DNA of 64,000 nt from Phycomyces blakesleeanus NRRL 1555(-) (taxonomy: Eukaryota; Mucoromycota; Mucoromycetes; Mucorales; Phycomycetaceae): assembly GCF_001638985.1 (NCBI RefSeq), contig NW_017265135.1, positions 3,185,545-3,249,544 on the forward strand, given 5' to 3'. Below, one piece after another: positions 1-12,810 of this stretch. A model generated the notes under the pieces. The model saw only the letters and a program-made list of their open reading frames with translations, had not been told where the DNA came from and did not search any database. Every line of letters starts with the position of its first letter. The first letter of the stretch is position 1. A program made the translations under genes and the position numbers.

Positions 1-652
1 GCAACCAAAGGAGAGACGTTGGCCTTGATACCACCGGTACCGAAACCGATAATTACCAGACTGACAATGAAACCAGGGTAGGCGGCACCATTCTCAATAG
101 CGACAGGGATAGAGGTCAGGGTGAGGATGAGGACACCAATGAAATAGATTGAAGTAAAGAGAAGAATTGTGCGGTATTTTCCGAGATACTGATCTGCGAC
201 AATAGCACCAATGATTGGAGTAACATAACACCAGAACTGGAAAAATGTGGTTAGGGCAGTTGCGACCTGATGGCCTTTGTTCAATGCACCGGGCTGTTCA
301 GCAGGATCTAAAGATCAATAAAGAAAGAAAAAAAAAAGACAATAGTTTAAGTAAAGATTTCACCAACCAACTAACAAATATGTATTGTGAAATAATGCTT
401 ACAGCTTGGGGGATTAGGATACTGAAGGTAGTTCTGGAAAGGACCAGTGAGACCATAAAATGTGAATCTCTCGCAGAATTCAATCAAGATGACAAGGAAG
501 GCAGAGAGTGGGATAGTATCGCCGACTTCGGGGAGATCCTTCCATTCTTCAGGAGTGGGTTCTGGGCCACCGAGCTCTTCTCCCTTGATGCTCGGGTTGT
601 GGGAATAGTCATCAATTTGAGCGTCTTTGATGTCTTCCACCTTTTCAGACAT
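1..652 (-). CDS. POT/PTR2-family proton-coupled oligopeptide transporter, N-terminal part (cut by window edge)
   Basis: The gene runs off the left edge, so only the first two exons are seen. Exon 1 (652 to 403) encodes an acidic cytoplasmic head (MSEKVEDIKDAQ) and then IPLSAFLVILIEFCERFTFYG, the first membrane helix, with the ExxERFxYYG-type signature of proton-dependent oligopeptide transporters. A 95-bp intron (402 to 308; GTAAGC donor, TTTAG acceptor) separates it from exon 2 (307 to 1). Exon 2 continues in frame through GALNKG, CYVTPIIGAIVADQYLGKYR and a GGIKANVSP-like segment, all standard for PTR2 proteins. The product should be a plasma-membrane di/tripeptide-H+ symporter of about 12 helices; this is known for the family, not shown here. 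It is the only protein-coding host gene in the window. Confidence 0.93.
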
Positions 653-3600
653 ATTGCTGTTATAATAACTGTTCGGGTGAATAAGTGAGAAGAATAGAAG
701 AATTAGGGTATGTTTATATAAAAGAATTAAATATTTTTTTTATATATTTTAAAATTGTTATATAATATATATAATTTATTTATTTATTTAATTAATTTGT
801 AGCTATCTAGTTATATAGTTGTGTTTTGTGTAGTTGTTTTCAAACCAAGATCTGGTTACTCAAGTGTCCAGTATAGTTAGGGGTATAATACTTTTGTCAA
901 GTGGTTCTTGTGGAATGAACCAACAAGTACGCACACGGATTCTGTGCAGCACAATTCCAGTGTAACGAAGTGTCGGACGAATAGGTTGACAGTGTCCAGG
1001 TCAAGACACCTTCCTTTTTTATATATATATATATATATAAAAAGAGGCACCATAGTAGAATAGAATATATTATATTAAAATTAAGACCCTTTCCCAGAAT
1101 CCTGTTACTGTAGATAGTTATTATAAACATTATTTCTATTCCTAGTGTTGTTGATCTATGTGTTTTTAGTGATTTCTATTGGGTTTCTTTGGTGCTAGAG
1201 AACAATTAAATCAATGCTATTCTGGTTTCTAATTTAACATTTGTGTATAAGAGATTAGACTCACAAAACGAACGAACAGAACGAATGAAATGTAGTGATT
1301 AAGTATAAATCCATTTTGGTTGGCTATTTGTTTTACTTGTCTTATGAATTAGTCTTAATATTGTATAAAGCATTTTTGGCTCTTATTTTCTGGTGTGCAT
1401 AAGAATTTCCTTTCCTATCCATAATTACCAAAACTGCACAAAGTATCCCACGATCAATAAGAGAAGGGTAATGCCAGGGGAGTGGGACTCAATAGAATCT
1501 ATCTCTCTTTCTCTTATTCTCTATTTCTTTCTTTGAAATTGTCATATTTGCTCCCACAGTTTCAATCATAGAGCTACATATGGAAGGTCGTCAGAAAATT
1601 CATCCACATGGCAAAAGTGTTGTACTTTTATTTTATTTTGTTTTATTTATTTTCACGCGTTCATTTATTCATTTATTTAGTATTGATCACCTCACCTTCA
1701 CCTTCACCTTCACCTCATTTCAATTTTGACTTTAATAGAAAACACGACGCTTGAAATATTTGATTCTCTTGTATAAAAATTTATAATAAAATAAAATAAA
1801 AATGCGGACACAGACTGATCTGTAATCACTTATTCTTCTTTTTCTTTTATTCTTTTGGGTCTATTTGCCGTATACAATGTCACACCCAGAAACCTTGTTA
1901 ATATAGTCTGAGATCTAGCTAACCAGATCGCTCATTTTGATTTCTTGATCTCTGACTTTTCATATACACATATCAAACATTCATGTTAAAGCCATATAAT
2001 AATACTATTATTACTAATAGCCATTGATATTAACATGATAGTCTTGAGTTTTATATCCTACTATATATATATATATATATATATCTTGAGCTAATATAAT
2101 ACAGTTTTCGAGAATACAGTGGTTTTCTTTTTTTTATATAAAAAAGGCAAGTCTATCACATGACACAGACCAAGAACCGTATTGAGTGACTGATTAAGTG
2201 ATTGAGTGATTGAGTGATTTGATGGAGAGGAAGAAAAGGGAATGCGATCAAGGTCCGAAATTTCACAGCACCAAAAGAATCACTCTACAGCAGAAAAAAG
2301 ACACAAACCAGGATCGTGTAACCGGATAATGAATGGCTACACATGAGAACGATGAGAATCAGAGTTTATCTCTTTTGTGCAAGTGCTACAACAGGTAGGA
2401 GATTCAACATCTTGTACTGAGTAATAATCTATTTCCTTTTCTCTCTCTATAACTATAACCATAACTATATCTGTAGCTATAGCTATAGTTATCTATCTTT
2501 GTGTACCTGTGTGTGGATAAATCCTTACTCAATTTAATTTATTGGCTAGAACTCGGCGGCTTTTATATATTTACCAAGGTTATGGTTAATAGTTTTTTTA
2601 AAAGGATAAAATCAAGCTTGTTAGAAAAAAGAGTCTTGGTAATTATGAATACCTTGAATATATTTAATGATAAAGTACGTTTGATTTTATTGTATTTCTT
2701 TATTTCTATAACTTTTGTTGATAATTGAATGATTTATATGTACAAAATAGGACAGGCTACCCAATATATAAGGGTTTGGTGTTGTGTGTAAATTTCATTA
2801 TCGTTATAATCATCATCAGTACCATTAAATGTCTGTAGTCATAACTGTAGTCACATTCGTTTGTTATTGGACCCTGAAACAAAAATAAAGACCATGAAGA
2901 TAAGCCAAGACAAGAAAACAGCTGTTTAGATATATCGTGCTTTTTATTATTATTGTTATGTATTATACATTTTTAGTATATGTAACTTTTAATATCTAAA
3001 GAGATAATAGCAGTAGTAATGGTCCTGTTACTGTTATTGTGTTTCTTTAGTAGGGTGATGGCATTCTTCTTTAATATTCAATTGATAGCCATACTTTGCT
3101 TTATTGTCCTTTATATACCACTATTGTAATTAGTAGGTTATATTTTTATAGTAGCACCAGAGAAAGATATACAACATTGTAAATAGCTGAATTAGATATC
3201 GTTTCCTGTTTAAATTGTATTTATGACAAAGGTGAGAAATATTTAAGGACTGAAAAGAGAATATATTTATGATCATGGCTCAATTATTTTTTGGTTGTGC
3301 CATTACTAATAACAATAATAAATTATCGCATCAGTTAAAATTAATAAACATATAAAGGTATAAATCTAAGTGCTATGTGATTCGGATTCGGATTGGGATT
3401 TTGGTTTGTATAATAAAGGTAAAGCATAATAAGTGGTAAGAATCATATTACAAATTAATTGAAATATACACCCTACAATTTCCATTAATGAAATGCCTAT
3501 TTTAATATATATTTATATATATATATATTATAAAAACCAAAACCAAAACCAAAACCAAAAGCAGACATCATTCGATTTCCCTACAACACACTGTAAACAA

Positions 3601-3852
3601 GAGACAAGGGACCTCTCTACCAAAAATGCGGATCCAAGAATTTCGTGCTCGTGTCACACCACACCACACCACATCATTTGGCGCTCATAAAGCCATACAG
3701 ACACACTAGAATATAAATATACATAATTTTGTATATAAAACCATTTGTCCGTCTGGTTTTGTGAGACACAGATCATACTGGAGCACTGAAGATCCAATAG
3801 AAAGAGAGAGAGATGGGTAAAGAAAATCATTGGAGCCAGCATGCTGATTAAC

Positions 3853-3916
3853 CAAATGCAAGTGCAAATGCAAGTGCAAATGCAAATGCAAATGCAAATG
3901 CAAATGCAAATGCAAA
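3853..3916. repeat. Hexanucleotide microsatellite (CAAATG/CAAGTG)n
   Basis: About ten tandem copies of CAAATG with interspersed CAAGTG variants. The repeat reads open in several frames and gives artificial HLHLHL- or CICICI-type peptides on the minus strand. These are not genes. Confidence 0.9.
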
Positions 3917-5418
3917 TTCGAATGTAAATAAGGATAATAATATAAACAAAATATTTCAAATTCCCACGATAACGATATTTTTGCCCACCCTCTTCCTTCT
4001 ACCTTATCATTTTTTTTTATCGGATGTAAAATTAAAACTCATGACTAAATAGAAAGTCCAAGCCAATAATCCTACAGAGAAAATAACAAGACTTAATAAG
4101 GGTACTATATTATTTTGTAATCTTTAGATATATTTACATTTAATTGTATATATCGAAGGATATAAGAGAATGACTTGGGCTGGCTTGGTATGGCTGAAAA
4201 TAAATAGTATTAATAATAATTCATTTGTGTAATATTTGTCTATATATCGATTTATATGTATATCCGAAATATTTCCGCTTTTGAAATAATAAGAAAGGTG
4301 AATTGTTGAGTCAAAGAAGAGAAGTTCATTGATGTATTGAACCACCTGGTAAAATTGTTGATTGCTTAAAACAACTGACAAAATAAATTAATTAATACCT
4401 GCCTACTTACCTACTTACCTACTTACAGACACACATGTGCGTGTGCGTGTGGTTGAGTTTTAGAGTACATACAGTGTATATGTATATATACACACACAAT
4501 ATTTGGGTTTTTACTTGCACAAGTACAAGTACAAATACAAATACAAGTTGTTTATTTTTATTTGGTCTTTAAATACATATAAATTGTACCCAACAATAAT
4601 AAGATAGATATGCTAAATAGCTTGGTAGTCCTTATTTGGTTTCAACTGAAGAACAAAAACAGAATAGGAACAAACGATGCATAAATAATGGAAGAATTGA
4701 AACAAATCACGACAGATATTGAATAATGATCGCGTTTCTTGTATCAGCCTTCTTTTGGGCACTTATCAGTCAATTAATGTCTGTAGTGCATTGTATTTTT
4801 GCAACAACATCTAACCTTGTATAATTACTGTTCAACCATGCCAACACCAACACCAATACTAAAACCAACACCAGCAGTAACAGTAGAAGTAGAAGTAGAA
4901 GCTAAAATCATTGTATTCTCCGTCTGTTATCTTTCTATTCCTCTTTTTGCTTTTATTTATACTTTTATTGCTTAACCGGAAATACGTATATCAATACCGA
5001 TATCAATATCAATGTCAATATATTGCTTTTTCTTTTATCTCTCATTTTCTGAAACTATTGGCTTGTTCTATATTCCATTACACACCCCAATACACACACA
5101 CACCTACACTGTACATTCAAAAATATCTTTTATAGATTATTTTTATAATGTAACTGCCTTTTTTGGCATTGGTATAGAGTCTGTTTCTTATTATTTTGTG
5201 TGTTTAGAAAGAAAGAAAAAAAGACGGAAAGGAAGGGGTACTCAGTGATAATGTTCGTCCCCGGATCGTTTAAAGAAAATATTGCTAGATGTAAACTATG
5301 GTGTAAAATAAAGATGCTATTAGTGTATGTGGTAAATAAAAATAAGATATTTCTTATTTCATTTCTACTTTTTTAAGTAATTCATCCGCGGTGTTCGGTG
5401 TAATATACCAAATAAACG

Positions 5419-5476
5419 CACACCCGCACACACACACACACACCCGCACACCCACACACACACCCACACCCACATA
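5419..5476. repeat. CA-rich microsatellite with CACCCG/CACCCA interruptions
   Basis: An imperfect (CA)n tract broken by CCC. It ends about ten bases before the left end of the MULE deletion derivative. Confidence 0.85.
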
Positions 5477-5487
5477 CATATATATGT

Positions 5488-6316
5488 CAACAATCTTACG
5501 GGGACGACATTTTCAGGATGGGGCACTACCTTTTTTTTTGCCGGACTAATTTATTGTGACTACTTGTCCGAAGTCCAAGGTCTTTTCTCCAATCCTTTAG
5601 AGCAAAACGATATGTCCTGAAATTCTTAATTCAATATTTAAATATAAAACCTTCTTTTCTATTGTATACTCATCTCATAAGAACTATTAATCATTTGTAT
5701 CAAAAAATATTGTTTTTCTCGTAGATAGCAAATAGACTACTTTGCTCATTGAAGATTAGCAGTTTAAAAAGCATAATGTTAATAAGTACTTTCTAGAAAT
5801 CATTTCAATACGAATCCTATCAATAAAAATATTTATTTTTCAATGGGAAAGAGTGATTTTTTGCCCAAGAACCTCTTCCTGTGTCACCAGTTAAAGGTTA
5901 CAGTGGTATGATAATGGTAATTGTAAAGATGCAAAAGTTTACAGCTGTAACTAGATAGAGTAAACCAACTCGAGTGCACTTGAAACGTGCTGTAAGGTAA
6001 GGACACCACATTTCCTGTTGGGATATGATGTCTTGAAGTAACATGTTAGGTAATTACTTTATTATTCTCTATATATTAGTCGATTCATTACAAGTAGTAT
6101 AAAGCTTTAAGTATGTCATTACATATTTATGAGGATGAATTTACAGTTAGCCAAAGCTATTATCCTGTCTTATATTATAGTATCTTTATTATGATAAGTA
6201 TGACACCTTAGAGATTGCCTATAATCATCTGATACCGAACAGAAAGTCGCAATTTGTGGTCCAGTAAAATCGAAACACTGCTTTCCATCAGAGAATGTCG
6301 TCCCCCTAACATTAGC
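5488..6316. mobile_element. Non-autonomous MULE, internal-deletion derivative of MULE1
   Basis: The left end carries GGGGACGACATTTTCAGGAT at about 5500 and the right end carries the reverse complement of its first bases at about 6296-6306, the same terminal repeat as MULE1 (9199-14800). The left 500 bp align with MULE1 9199-9715, including a decayed start of its transposase frame. The right 320 bp align with MULE1 14268-14800. All of the middle (transposase, OTU) is missing, so this is an internally deleted copy that could only move in trans. It lacks the 184-bp insert seen at MULE1 14432-14615. The flanking target duplication is imperfect (CATATATAT on the left, CATATATCT on the right), which suggests an older insertion. 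Confidence 0.82.
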
Positions 6317-6919
6317 ATATATCTTGCGTGAATTTTTTTTGTTTATTTTGGTAGTTAGAAATAATATTCTCTTGACGAGCATTCTAGTTTTTTTAGTGCA
6401 TTCATTTCGTAAAGCTATTGAATACAACAGTACTTCCTACAATATACTGAGTGGGTATTTTTGGTGGGCCATAGTCTGACTGAGTTTTATTTTCGCTATT
6501 TTTGGTGCGATGAGATTGAGCGTAGAGATACCCTTTTTCGAAAAATTAGGTTCATTTCCCGAAAAAAAATCCAAATTTGTTAATAAAAAGAGGACGATTT
6601 CGACGTTTTTATCATAATGGATGTCTTTATTTTAACATGAATATGTGTCGACTAAAAGTTATATAATTCAAGGCTGGCTACTACTACTACTAGAATGGAC
6701 CTTTCTTGACAGCTTTCCTACCTTATAATGCTCTAATATATATGATTATTGATTGGAACTACTTATATTTGTAATGATTTAGTACTCATACAGTTTTCTG
6801 GAAAGCCATAAAATAAAGACATATATTTTGATATAACAGTGAAAGTAGTACATATTTATTGAATATAATAAGAAGTATTTATGTAGAAAAATAATTAAAT
6901 GAAGATAGTTTTATATCTT
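6317..6919. other. Spacer and Crypton 3' flank, no gene seen
   Basis: AT-rich DNA between the MULE derivative and the Crypton stop codon. Cryptons have no inverted repeats or large target duplications, so their 3' end cannot be placed without other copies. No open frame or RNA gene is supported. Confidence 0.6.
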
Positions 6920-9517
6920 TTACGATAATCGAGCTCTATATTTATCTAGAGAAATTCCAAGCTGAACTCGGTCATTCTCCATTCTTTGAGCAGCTTCTTC
7001 AGGGGATATATTCTCTAACTCTGCTCTTTCATTAATTGCATCGTACAGCTCTTTTCTTCTACTAAAAAATCTAGACTCTTTACGATCTTTTCTCCATGCA
7101 ATTCCATACTTATTTTCTAAGGATTGAATGGATGGGCTGCCATTAAAGCCGAAAACATATTCTCTCCATACATCAGTAACAGAGAAAATTCTTCGGCTCA
7201 TTGTATACTGTTCCGGCTGTTCTGTGTGTGTTGGCTGTTGAGATGTTACGGCACTATGTAATGGAGTACTTTGGGGTGGTGGCTGTAGAGGTTGTGATGT
7301 AATGATGTTACGCTGTAAAGGTAGGTTCGATGGTGTTGCAATTGTAGAGTTACTGAATTGATTGTATCCGAGAGCAAAAAAATCGGTAAAATTGTTGTTT
7401 AATCTATTAATGGAGGCGGCGTGTGAAGAGAGGTGGGCATATATCATGGACTGCATCGAATTCATGGTGGCGTGAACTGTTCCGAAACCAGCTCTGACAC
7501 TATCTACCATCTCTGGCATAACCATATCCATCCTGTTATTGCTCATGAACACCTCTTCTTCTTGCTGTACTGCGGAGAGAACTTGCTGTTCGAAGCTTTT
7601 GTATTCCTCTGAGCTGAAGATAGCACATGTCCAAAGATAATAACCTGGGAATTTCTTTTTCAGAAGAACAGAGTCCTAAAAAAAGCAGCAAAGAAATATT
7701 ACTTAGAGAAAATATTACAAACAGTGCTTTAATAACAACATGTACCTGTAGAAATACCACTCGAAGTCGCGAAAGTAAATCCAAAAAAATTGGGCCAGCT
7801 ATGTCCTCTTGGACATCTCCATTTGCAAATTTCTGTTTCCAAGATTCGATATTTGGGAAAACCATTGTTTGTAGAGAAGCCGAAGGTTGAACCACTGCTC
7901 GTGCTAAAAAGAAGTTGCTACTGTTTCCAGAGAACCCTGCTAAAGCCTTCATTGCTTCCACAGGCAATGTTGACATATAACATCCCACCATACGGTCTGT
8001 TCCCCACCTTCCAACCATTCGTTGTTGGTCGCCGGAAACGTTCTCTTGTGCAATCATATTGAGAGCACTTTTGCGGTTGGCATGGGTGACCTTTGAAGTA
8101 TGGATCCCAACTGATTTGAATGCCTTAAGGTATATTTTATGCTGCGTCTTGTATCGTATCGGCTTGAAGCGGTCGTCACCTTTAAAAAGGGCTGTTTCAT
8201 ACCATTTTTCACGGGAAGAAAAGTCGGGAAATGGCTCATTCTCATAATGAAATCTTGAGAATAAACTCATGGCCAATGCACCGACGGAACAGACTTCAAA
8301 TTGACGATGACGGATTGACGATCCATACTCAATCTTTCCGTGTTGATTGGTTTTTCCAAAGGTCATGGTTGTCACCAGAGCAATGCATTGTGTGGCGCCT
8401 TGGTTGTCTAATTCCAAAGAGAAAAGGTCGGCAAATTGCATTCCAAGAACTGTTTGACTTCGGCATAGCATTGCATGACTTATAAGAAAGCAAAGTCGAT
8501 CTCGACATGCGCGGGTATCGTTTTTTTCCATGAAATATTGACTGATTCTTTCTAATTCTTGCTTGGTGTATCCATCGTTAAGTGTATTCTTTTCACGATC
8601 TTCGAAGTTTTTTCTAACAGTCTGTGCGCGTGCCTTATTTGCGGTATCAAGGAAAGCACGGACAAGTGGTCCTCTTGCTACACCATTGGGATTCAATCCA
8701 AGAGCTTTCTGCTTGCTACATATATCGGCTACTGCCTTGACATAGGCCGCTATTGATTCTTTGCCTAATGGAATCGGGGAGTTGTTATCATCCCTCTTTA
8801 ATTTACGTCCTCTATTCATGACATGATCCATCATGAAAAAGCTTAGTTTCTGATCATTCACAAGTTCACCATCTCCGAATTCTTTCTTGAGACACCATTG
8901 CTGTTTGAAATGTATAAAAACACTTTTAATATTTTTTTATACAAAAAACTATATTATACATACTCTCCATTCTTCTTGCTTTGCAAGATATGCTTTCGTC
9001 GTTGTTATGTATGAGGTAAAAATAAGATATAAAATAAAGCAAGTGCAGACGAGAGTACGGTGAGACTTTGTTTTATTAGAAGAAGTGAAAGAATCAGAAA
9101 AAAGATGCTGTTCTATTGCTATTAGTATTGTGCGTTTATATAGACATTGTATTTAGCTTGGTGATGATATGATGATATCATGTAATGTCTGTTTCTCTCA
9201 GCAATCTTACGGGGACGACATTTTCAGGATGGGGCACTACCTTTTTTTTGCCGGACTAATTCGTTGTGACTACTTGTCCGAGGTCCGAGGTATTTTCTCC
9301 AATCCTTCAGGGCAAAACGATGTGTCCTGAAATTCAACTCAATATTTAAATAGAAAACCTTCTTTTCTATTCTATACTCATCTCGTAAGAGCTACTAATC
9401 AATTGCACTTAAAAATATTATTTTTTCTCGGAGATAGTAAAGAGATTACTTTGCTCATTGCAGATTAGCAATTAGAAATCATGATGTTAATAAGTATTCT
9501 CTAGAAATCACTTCAAT

Positions 9518-12500
9518 ATGAATCCTATCAATAAAGAAATCCGCTTTTTCAATGGAAAGGAACATTATCCTGTCCAACAACCTCTTCCTGTCTCACCAGT
9601 TAATGGTTACAGTGACATGACAATGGCAATTTCAAAGATGCAGGAATATGCACTTGCCAACAATTTTGCACTTGTAACTAGAGATAGTAAACCAACTCGA
9701 GTGTATTTGAAGTGTGCCAAGGGCGGTCATTATAAGAACACACGGAATATTGAAGACAGCGAACGCAAGAGAATTCCGTCTAGTGGAAAGACTGGATGCC
9801 CCTATCTCTTGAAAATATCATACAAGAAGGCCGCTAAAGGATATCTTCTTTTGAAAGCCACCAATGAGATTGAAAGCTACCACAATCACCCTCTTGATGA
9901 TGACTGCCTGGAATCTACCTTGAAAGGTCGTTTGTCAAAGGTTACTGTCGATGATGCTAGGGAAATTATGAAGCTTGTTGAGACCAAAACCAAGACTCGT
10001 GAGATCCAAAAGGCGATCAATAAAGAGGATAATGTCAGCCATAAGTTGTATGTGAATGACATCAACAATATCAATGCTGCTTTTGCTCGTGCTACTGCTT
10101 CCACTTCTCAGGATGCAGGTACTGAACTCGTTAAAACCATGGAAGCTAAGGGATATCTTGTACGCTATGACGCCGGCAAATATGGATCTCTTGAAAGAGT
10201 ATTTTTCTCGCACCCAAAGATACTAGAAAGAGCCCGTCGCTTCCCAGAAGTCATGGCCGTCGATGCCACCTACTCAACCAATAATTTGGAAATGCCTCTT
10301 GTATGCGTGGAAGGTGTCCATAACCTCGGGGGAGACACTCTTAAATCGTTTCTCATTGCCTTCGCCTGGGTTTCGAATGAGAAACAGGAGACCTACGTTT
10401 GGTTCCTTGAGCAGCTCAAGGCACTTGTTTTTGAGAATAAGAAAAGCAGTTCTCTATTTGTAACAGACAAATGTATGGCCTTAATGAATGCACTTGACAT
10501 TGTATTCCCAAAAAATGTTAAATTGCTATGCTACTGGCATATGTTGAATAGCGTTGAGAAAGCCTTCGCTGGAAAACTCAAGTCAGTTGCAGAGAAAGAG
10601 GTCCTTATGGAGTATGTGAACTCCATGATTCGCAGCAGTACCAGAAGGGATTTCGAGGTTGCGTTGATGAAGTTCAATGCAGTATCTTCTGGTTGCGAAG
10701 TAGACGAAGGAGGGTCCAAGGTAGATGCATCGGTTTACTTTGCCGAAAGATGGATAAAGTGCCAGGAGAAGTGGGCAGGATACCTGACCAGCCAGCAAAT
10801 GCATTTTGGGTGTACAACTACCCAGAGAGTCGAGAGCGCACACCAAGCTTTGAAAAGAGGGATATCAGCAATTTCGTCTTTGGGGCTTGCATTTGAAGCT
10901 ATCAACTCCTATGTAGACAGGCTCGAAAGAGACTTCAATGCTATAAAAATCAGGGAATCGACAACTGTTGATGTCTTGGTTGGCCGCAACAAGCAGCTTT
11001 CCAGGCTTTTTATGAAAGTCTCTAAGAGAGCATTGCTTGTTATTGATCAAGAACTTCGCTTGATCAATAGAGACGATGAATTTTGTCATTGCAAAAACAG
11101 GTTTGAGTTCGGCTTGCCCTGCAGACACTCGCTGCCAGCTGGAAGGGAGCTCACCCTTGATGATGTTCCTGAAAGATGGATCATAAACCCTGTTCTAAAA
11201 GAGACATCTTTCGAAGAAAGTTGTACAGCGCACGTAATTGCCGAGAGGCCAGAAGAGTGGATGCAAGAGATTGTAAAGCTTGAGGCTCTTTTCCGCTCTT
11301 GTGAGGGCAGCCAGCAAGTGGCCAACCTCCTTCAAAAGATCAAGAAGGTTACTTCTGAATTCGAAGGCAAAACTGGGCACCCTTCGATTAACTTTCAAGC
11401 CTCAGAAAAAAAAAATATCCTGGCAGAAGAAAGGGTGGTGCACGTCCCAAATACCTTCCCAAAGACTTTGGTCGGGCAAACTGGAGGAAGATCAGTGTTT
11501 CGTCTGGTCATGTAAGATAAAAAAAATATAACATAACAAAGTACTAATATGTATCTTGAAATACTAGGCCGGCCTTAAGGCAATGGTTAGGTTAAGAGCT
11601 AGAACAAGAGATGGAAAGCCTGCAGCTACACAAAAAACGAAAAACAACAAAAAACAAAACAAAAGCAAAAAAGAGCCTCTCGACCTAAGTAAGATGCTTT
11701 TTTATTTTACATATAATTGAGTTTATGAAAAAGAATCTTGTCATATATTCACATACATTTTTTAGTCGATGCTACCAAAAACAAAATAAAACAAATTAAA
11801 AAAGAGCCTCTCGACCCAGGTAATATGTGCTTTTATTTTATAGTGTAATTGAATTCATGAAAAGGAATCTAACCTTATACTAATATGCTTTTTAGTCGAT
11901 ACCACCAAAAACAAAACAAAAAAAATAAAACAAGAGCCTCTCGACCCAGGTAATATTCTTTCTCATTTTTCAGTGTAATTAAATCCATAAAGAGAAATAT
12001 CGTTGTATACTTATATGCTCTTTAGTCGATGCCACAAAAGAAATAGGGTTTAAAAGACCCGCTACAGCTCAAGAAGATTACCAATATGACTATCGCACCT
12101 CTGTTGGCAAGAGGGTTAAATTCCAGCCCGGTTTTCCTGTCTCTCATGAGATAGTCGATGACGTTAAGGGTGGGTTTAACCCTACTGCTGATGGATGGTG
12201 TGGTTTTCGGGTCCTTGCCCATTTGATCTATAAAGATCAAGAAAAGTTCCCTCTTGTGAAAAGAGATATGCTTGCTACCCTTCCAAAATACAGCAGCATT
12301 TACGCCAGCACGTTTGGAACCGATGTCAAGCAATTAGAAGACATTATAAAGCATGGTTCTGATCTCTGCATCACCAACTCCAACTCCAACTCCAACTTCA
12401 TCCCAGCGTGTTTAGATGCCAGTATGTGGTTTAGCACATCCGACTGTGCTCAACTAGCTGCGGACACCTATAAGCGACCAGTCTGCGTCTACTCAGACAA

Positions 12501-12810
12501 CCCCAACACCCCTTCCGTATCGTTCCTTCCCTTCACCCTTCCCAAAAACATATCAAAACATCAACAACCTCTGATTTTCAATCATGTTAACAATAACCAC
12601 TGGACAACAGTACACCTCTCCCGCAATGTCTCAAGGAAATGGCCAACCATTCCTGAGTTATTCTTTTTGGGTTGTGTCAGAAACCAGATTCCCGACAACT
12701 TTGATACTTACTGGAACAAGTTTAAAGAGTTCAATAAGTATGATCGTAGAAATGCGATGTTCTCTTTTCTTTCCGATCAAGAGGAACATGTTGATCTCAC
12801 TATAACATAA
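9518..12810 (+). CDS. MULE transposase-OTU cysteine protease fusion, 994 aa, five exons
   Basis: Exons 9518-11511, 11591-11688, 11766-11819, 11896-11949 and 12026-12810 join to 995 codons with no stop. Exon 1 holds a FAR1/WRKY-GCM-type zinc region (LKCAKG, TGCPYLL, YHNHPL), then a MULE DDE domain: Asp in VMAVDATYSTNN, Asp in FVTDKCMAL, CYWHM, Glu in TTQRVESAHQALK. A SWIM finger follows (CHCK...GLPCRH). The last exon is an OTU-type protease with catalytic Cys in ADGWCGFRVLAH and His in NNHWTTVHL. The linker exons encode K/N-rich segments ending in EPLD. The transposase should cut and join the TIRs; the OTU domain is predicted to cleave ubiquitin or a ubiquitin-like modifier, which is inference. 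Intron 1 (11512-11590) has a GTAAGA donor and a TACTAAT branch site. A nearer acceptor at 11567 would give an early stop, so the one at 11590 is preferred. Confidence 0.88.
11689..12025 (+). repeat. Tandemly duplicated intron/micro-exon units of MULE1
   Basis: Three units with a period of about 130 bp. Each has an intron of 76-77 bp ending CTTTAG or TTTTAG, followed by an exon starting TCGAT. Two of the exons are exactly 54 bp (18 codons) and end GAGCCTCTCGACCCAG before GTAAT; the third unit leads into the OTU exon. All exons keep the same phase, so unit number can change without breaking the frame. The encoded segments read (I/V)D(A/T)TKNK...IK(K/Q)EPLDP. Confidence 0.88.

Larger units (their letters stand above)
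653..5487. other. AT-rich intergenic spacer, no supported gene
   Basis: This stretch upstream of the PTR2 gene has no convincing gene. The open frames here are short and explained by low-complexity DNA. It is strongly AT-rich with many simple repeats: (AT)n near 1021-1039 and 2062-2085, CACCTT units near 1690, ATTGAGTG units near 2195-2215, AAAACC units near 3535-3560, TACTTACC units near 4400-4425, AGAAGT units near 4883-4900 and TATCAA units near 4990-5015. The PTR2 promoter must lie just right of 652, but no individual site can be assigned. Confidence 0.7.

Noticed and set aside
245..688. Plus-strand open frame of 147 codons
   Set aside because: It is antisense to the PTR2 exons and intron and has no recognisable domain.
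3654..3959. Minus-strand CICICI / HLHLHL-rich open frames
   Set aside because: They are products of the hexanucleotide microsatellite.
11512..11567. Shorter first intron of the MULE1 gene ending at 11567
   Set aside because: The splice sites look good, but the joined frame meets TAA after about ten codons, while the acceptor at 11590 keeps the frame open to the OTU domain.
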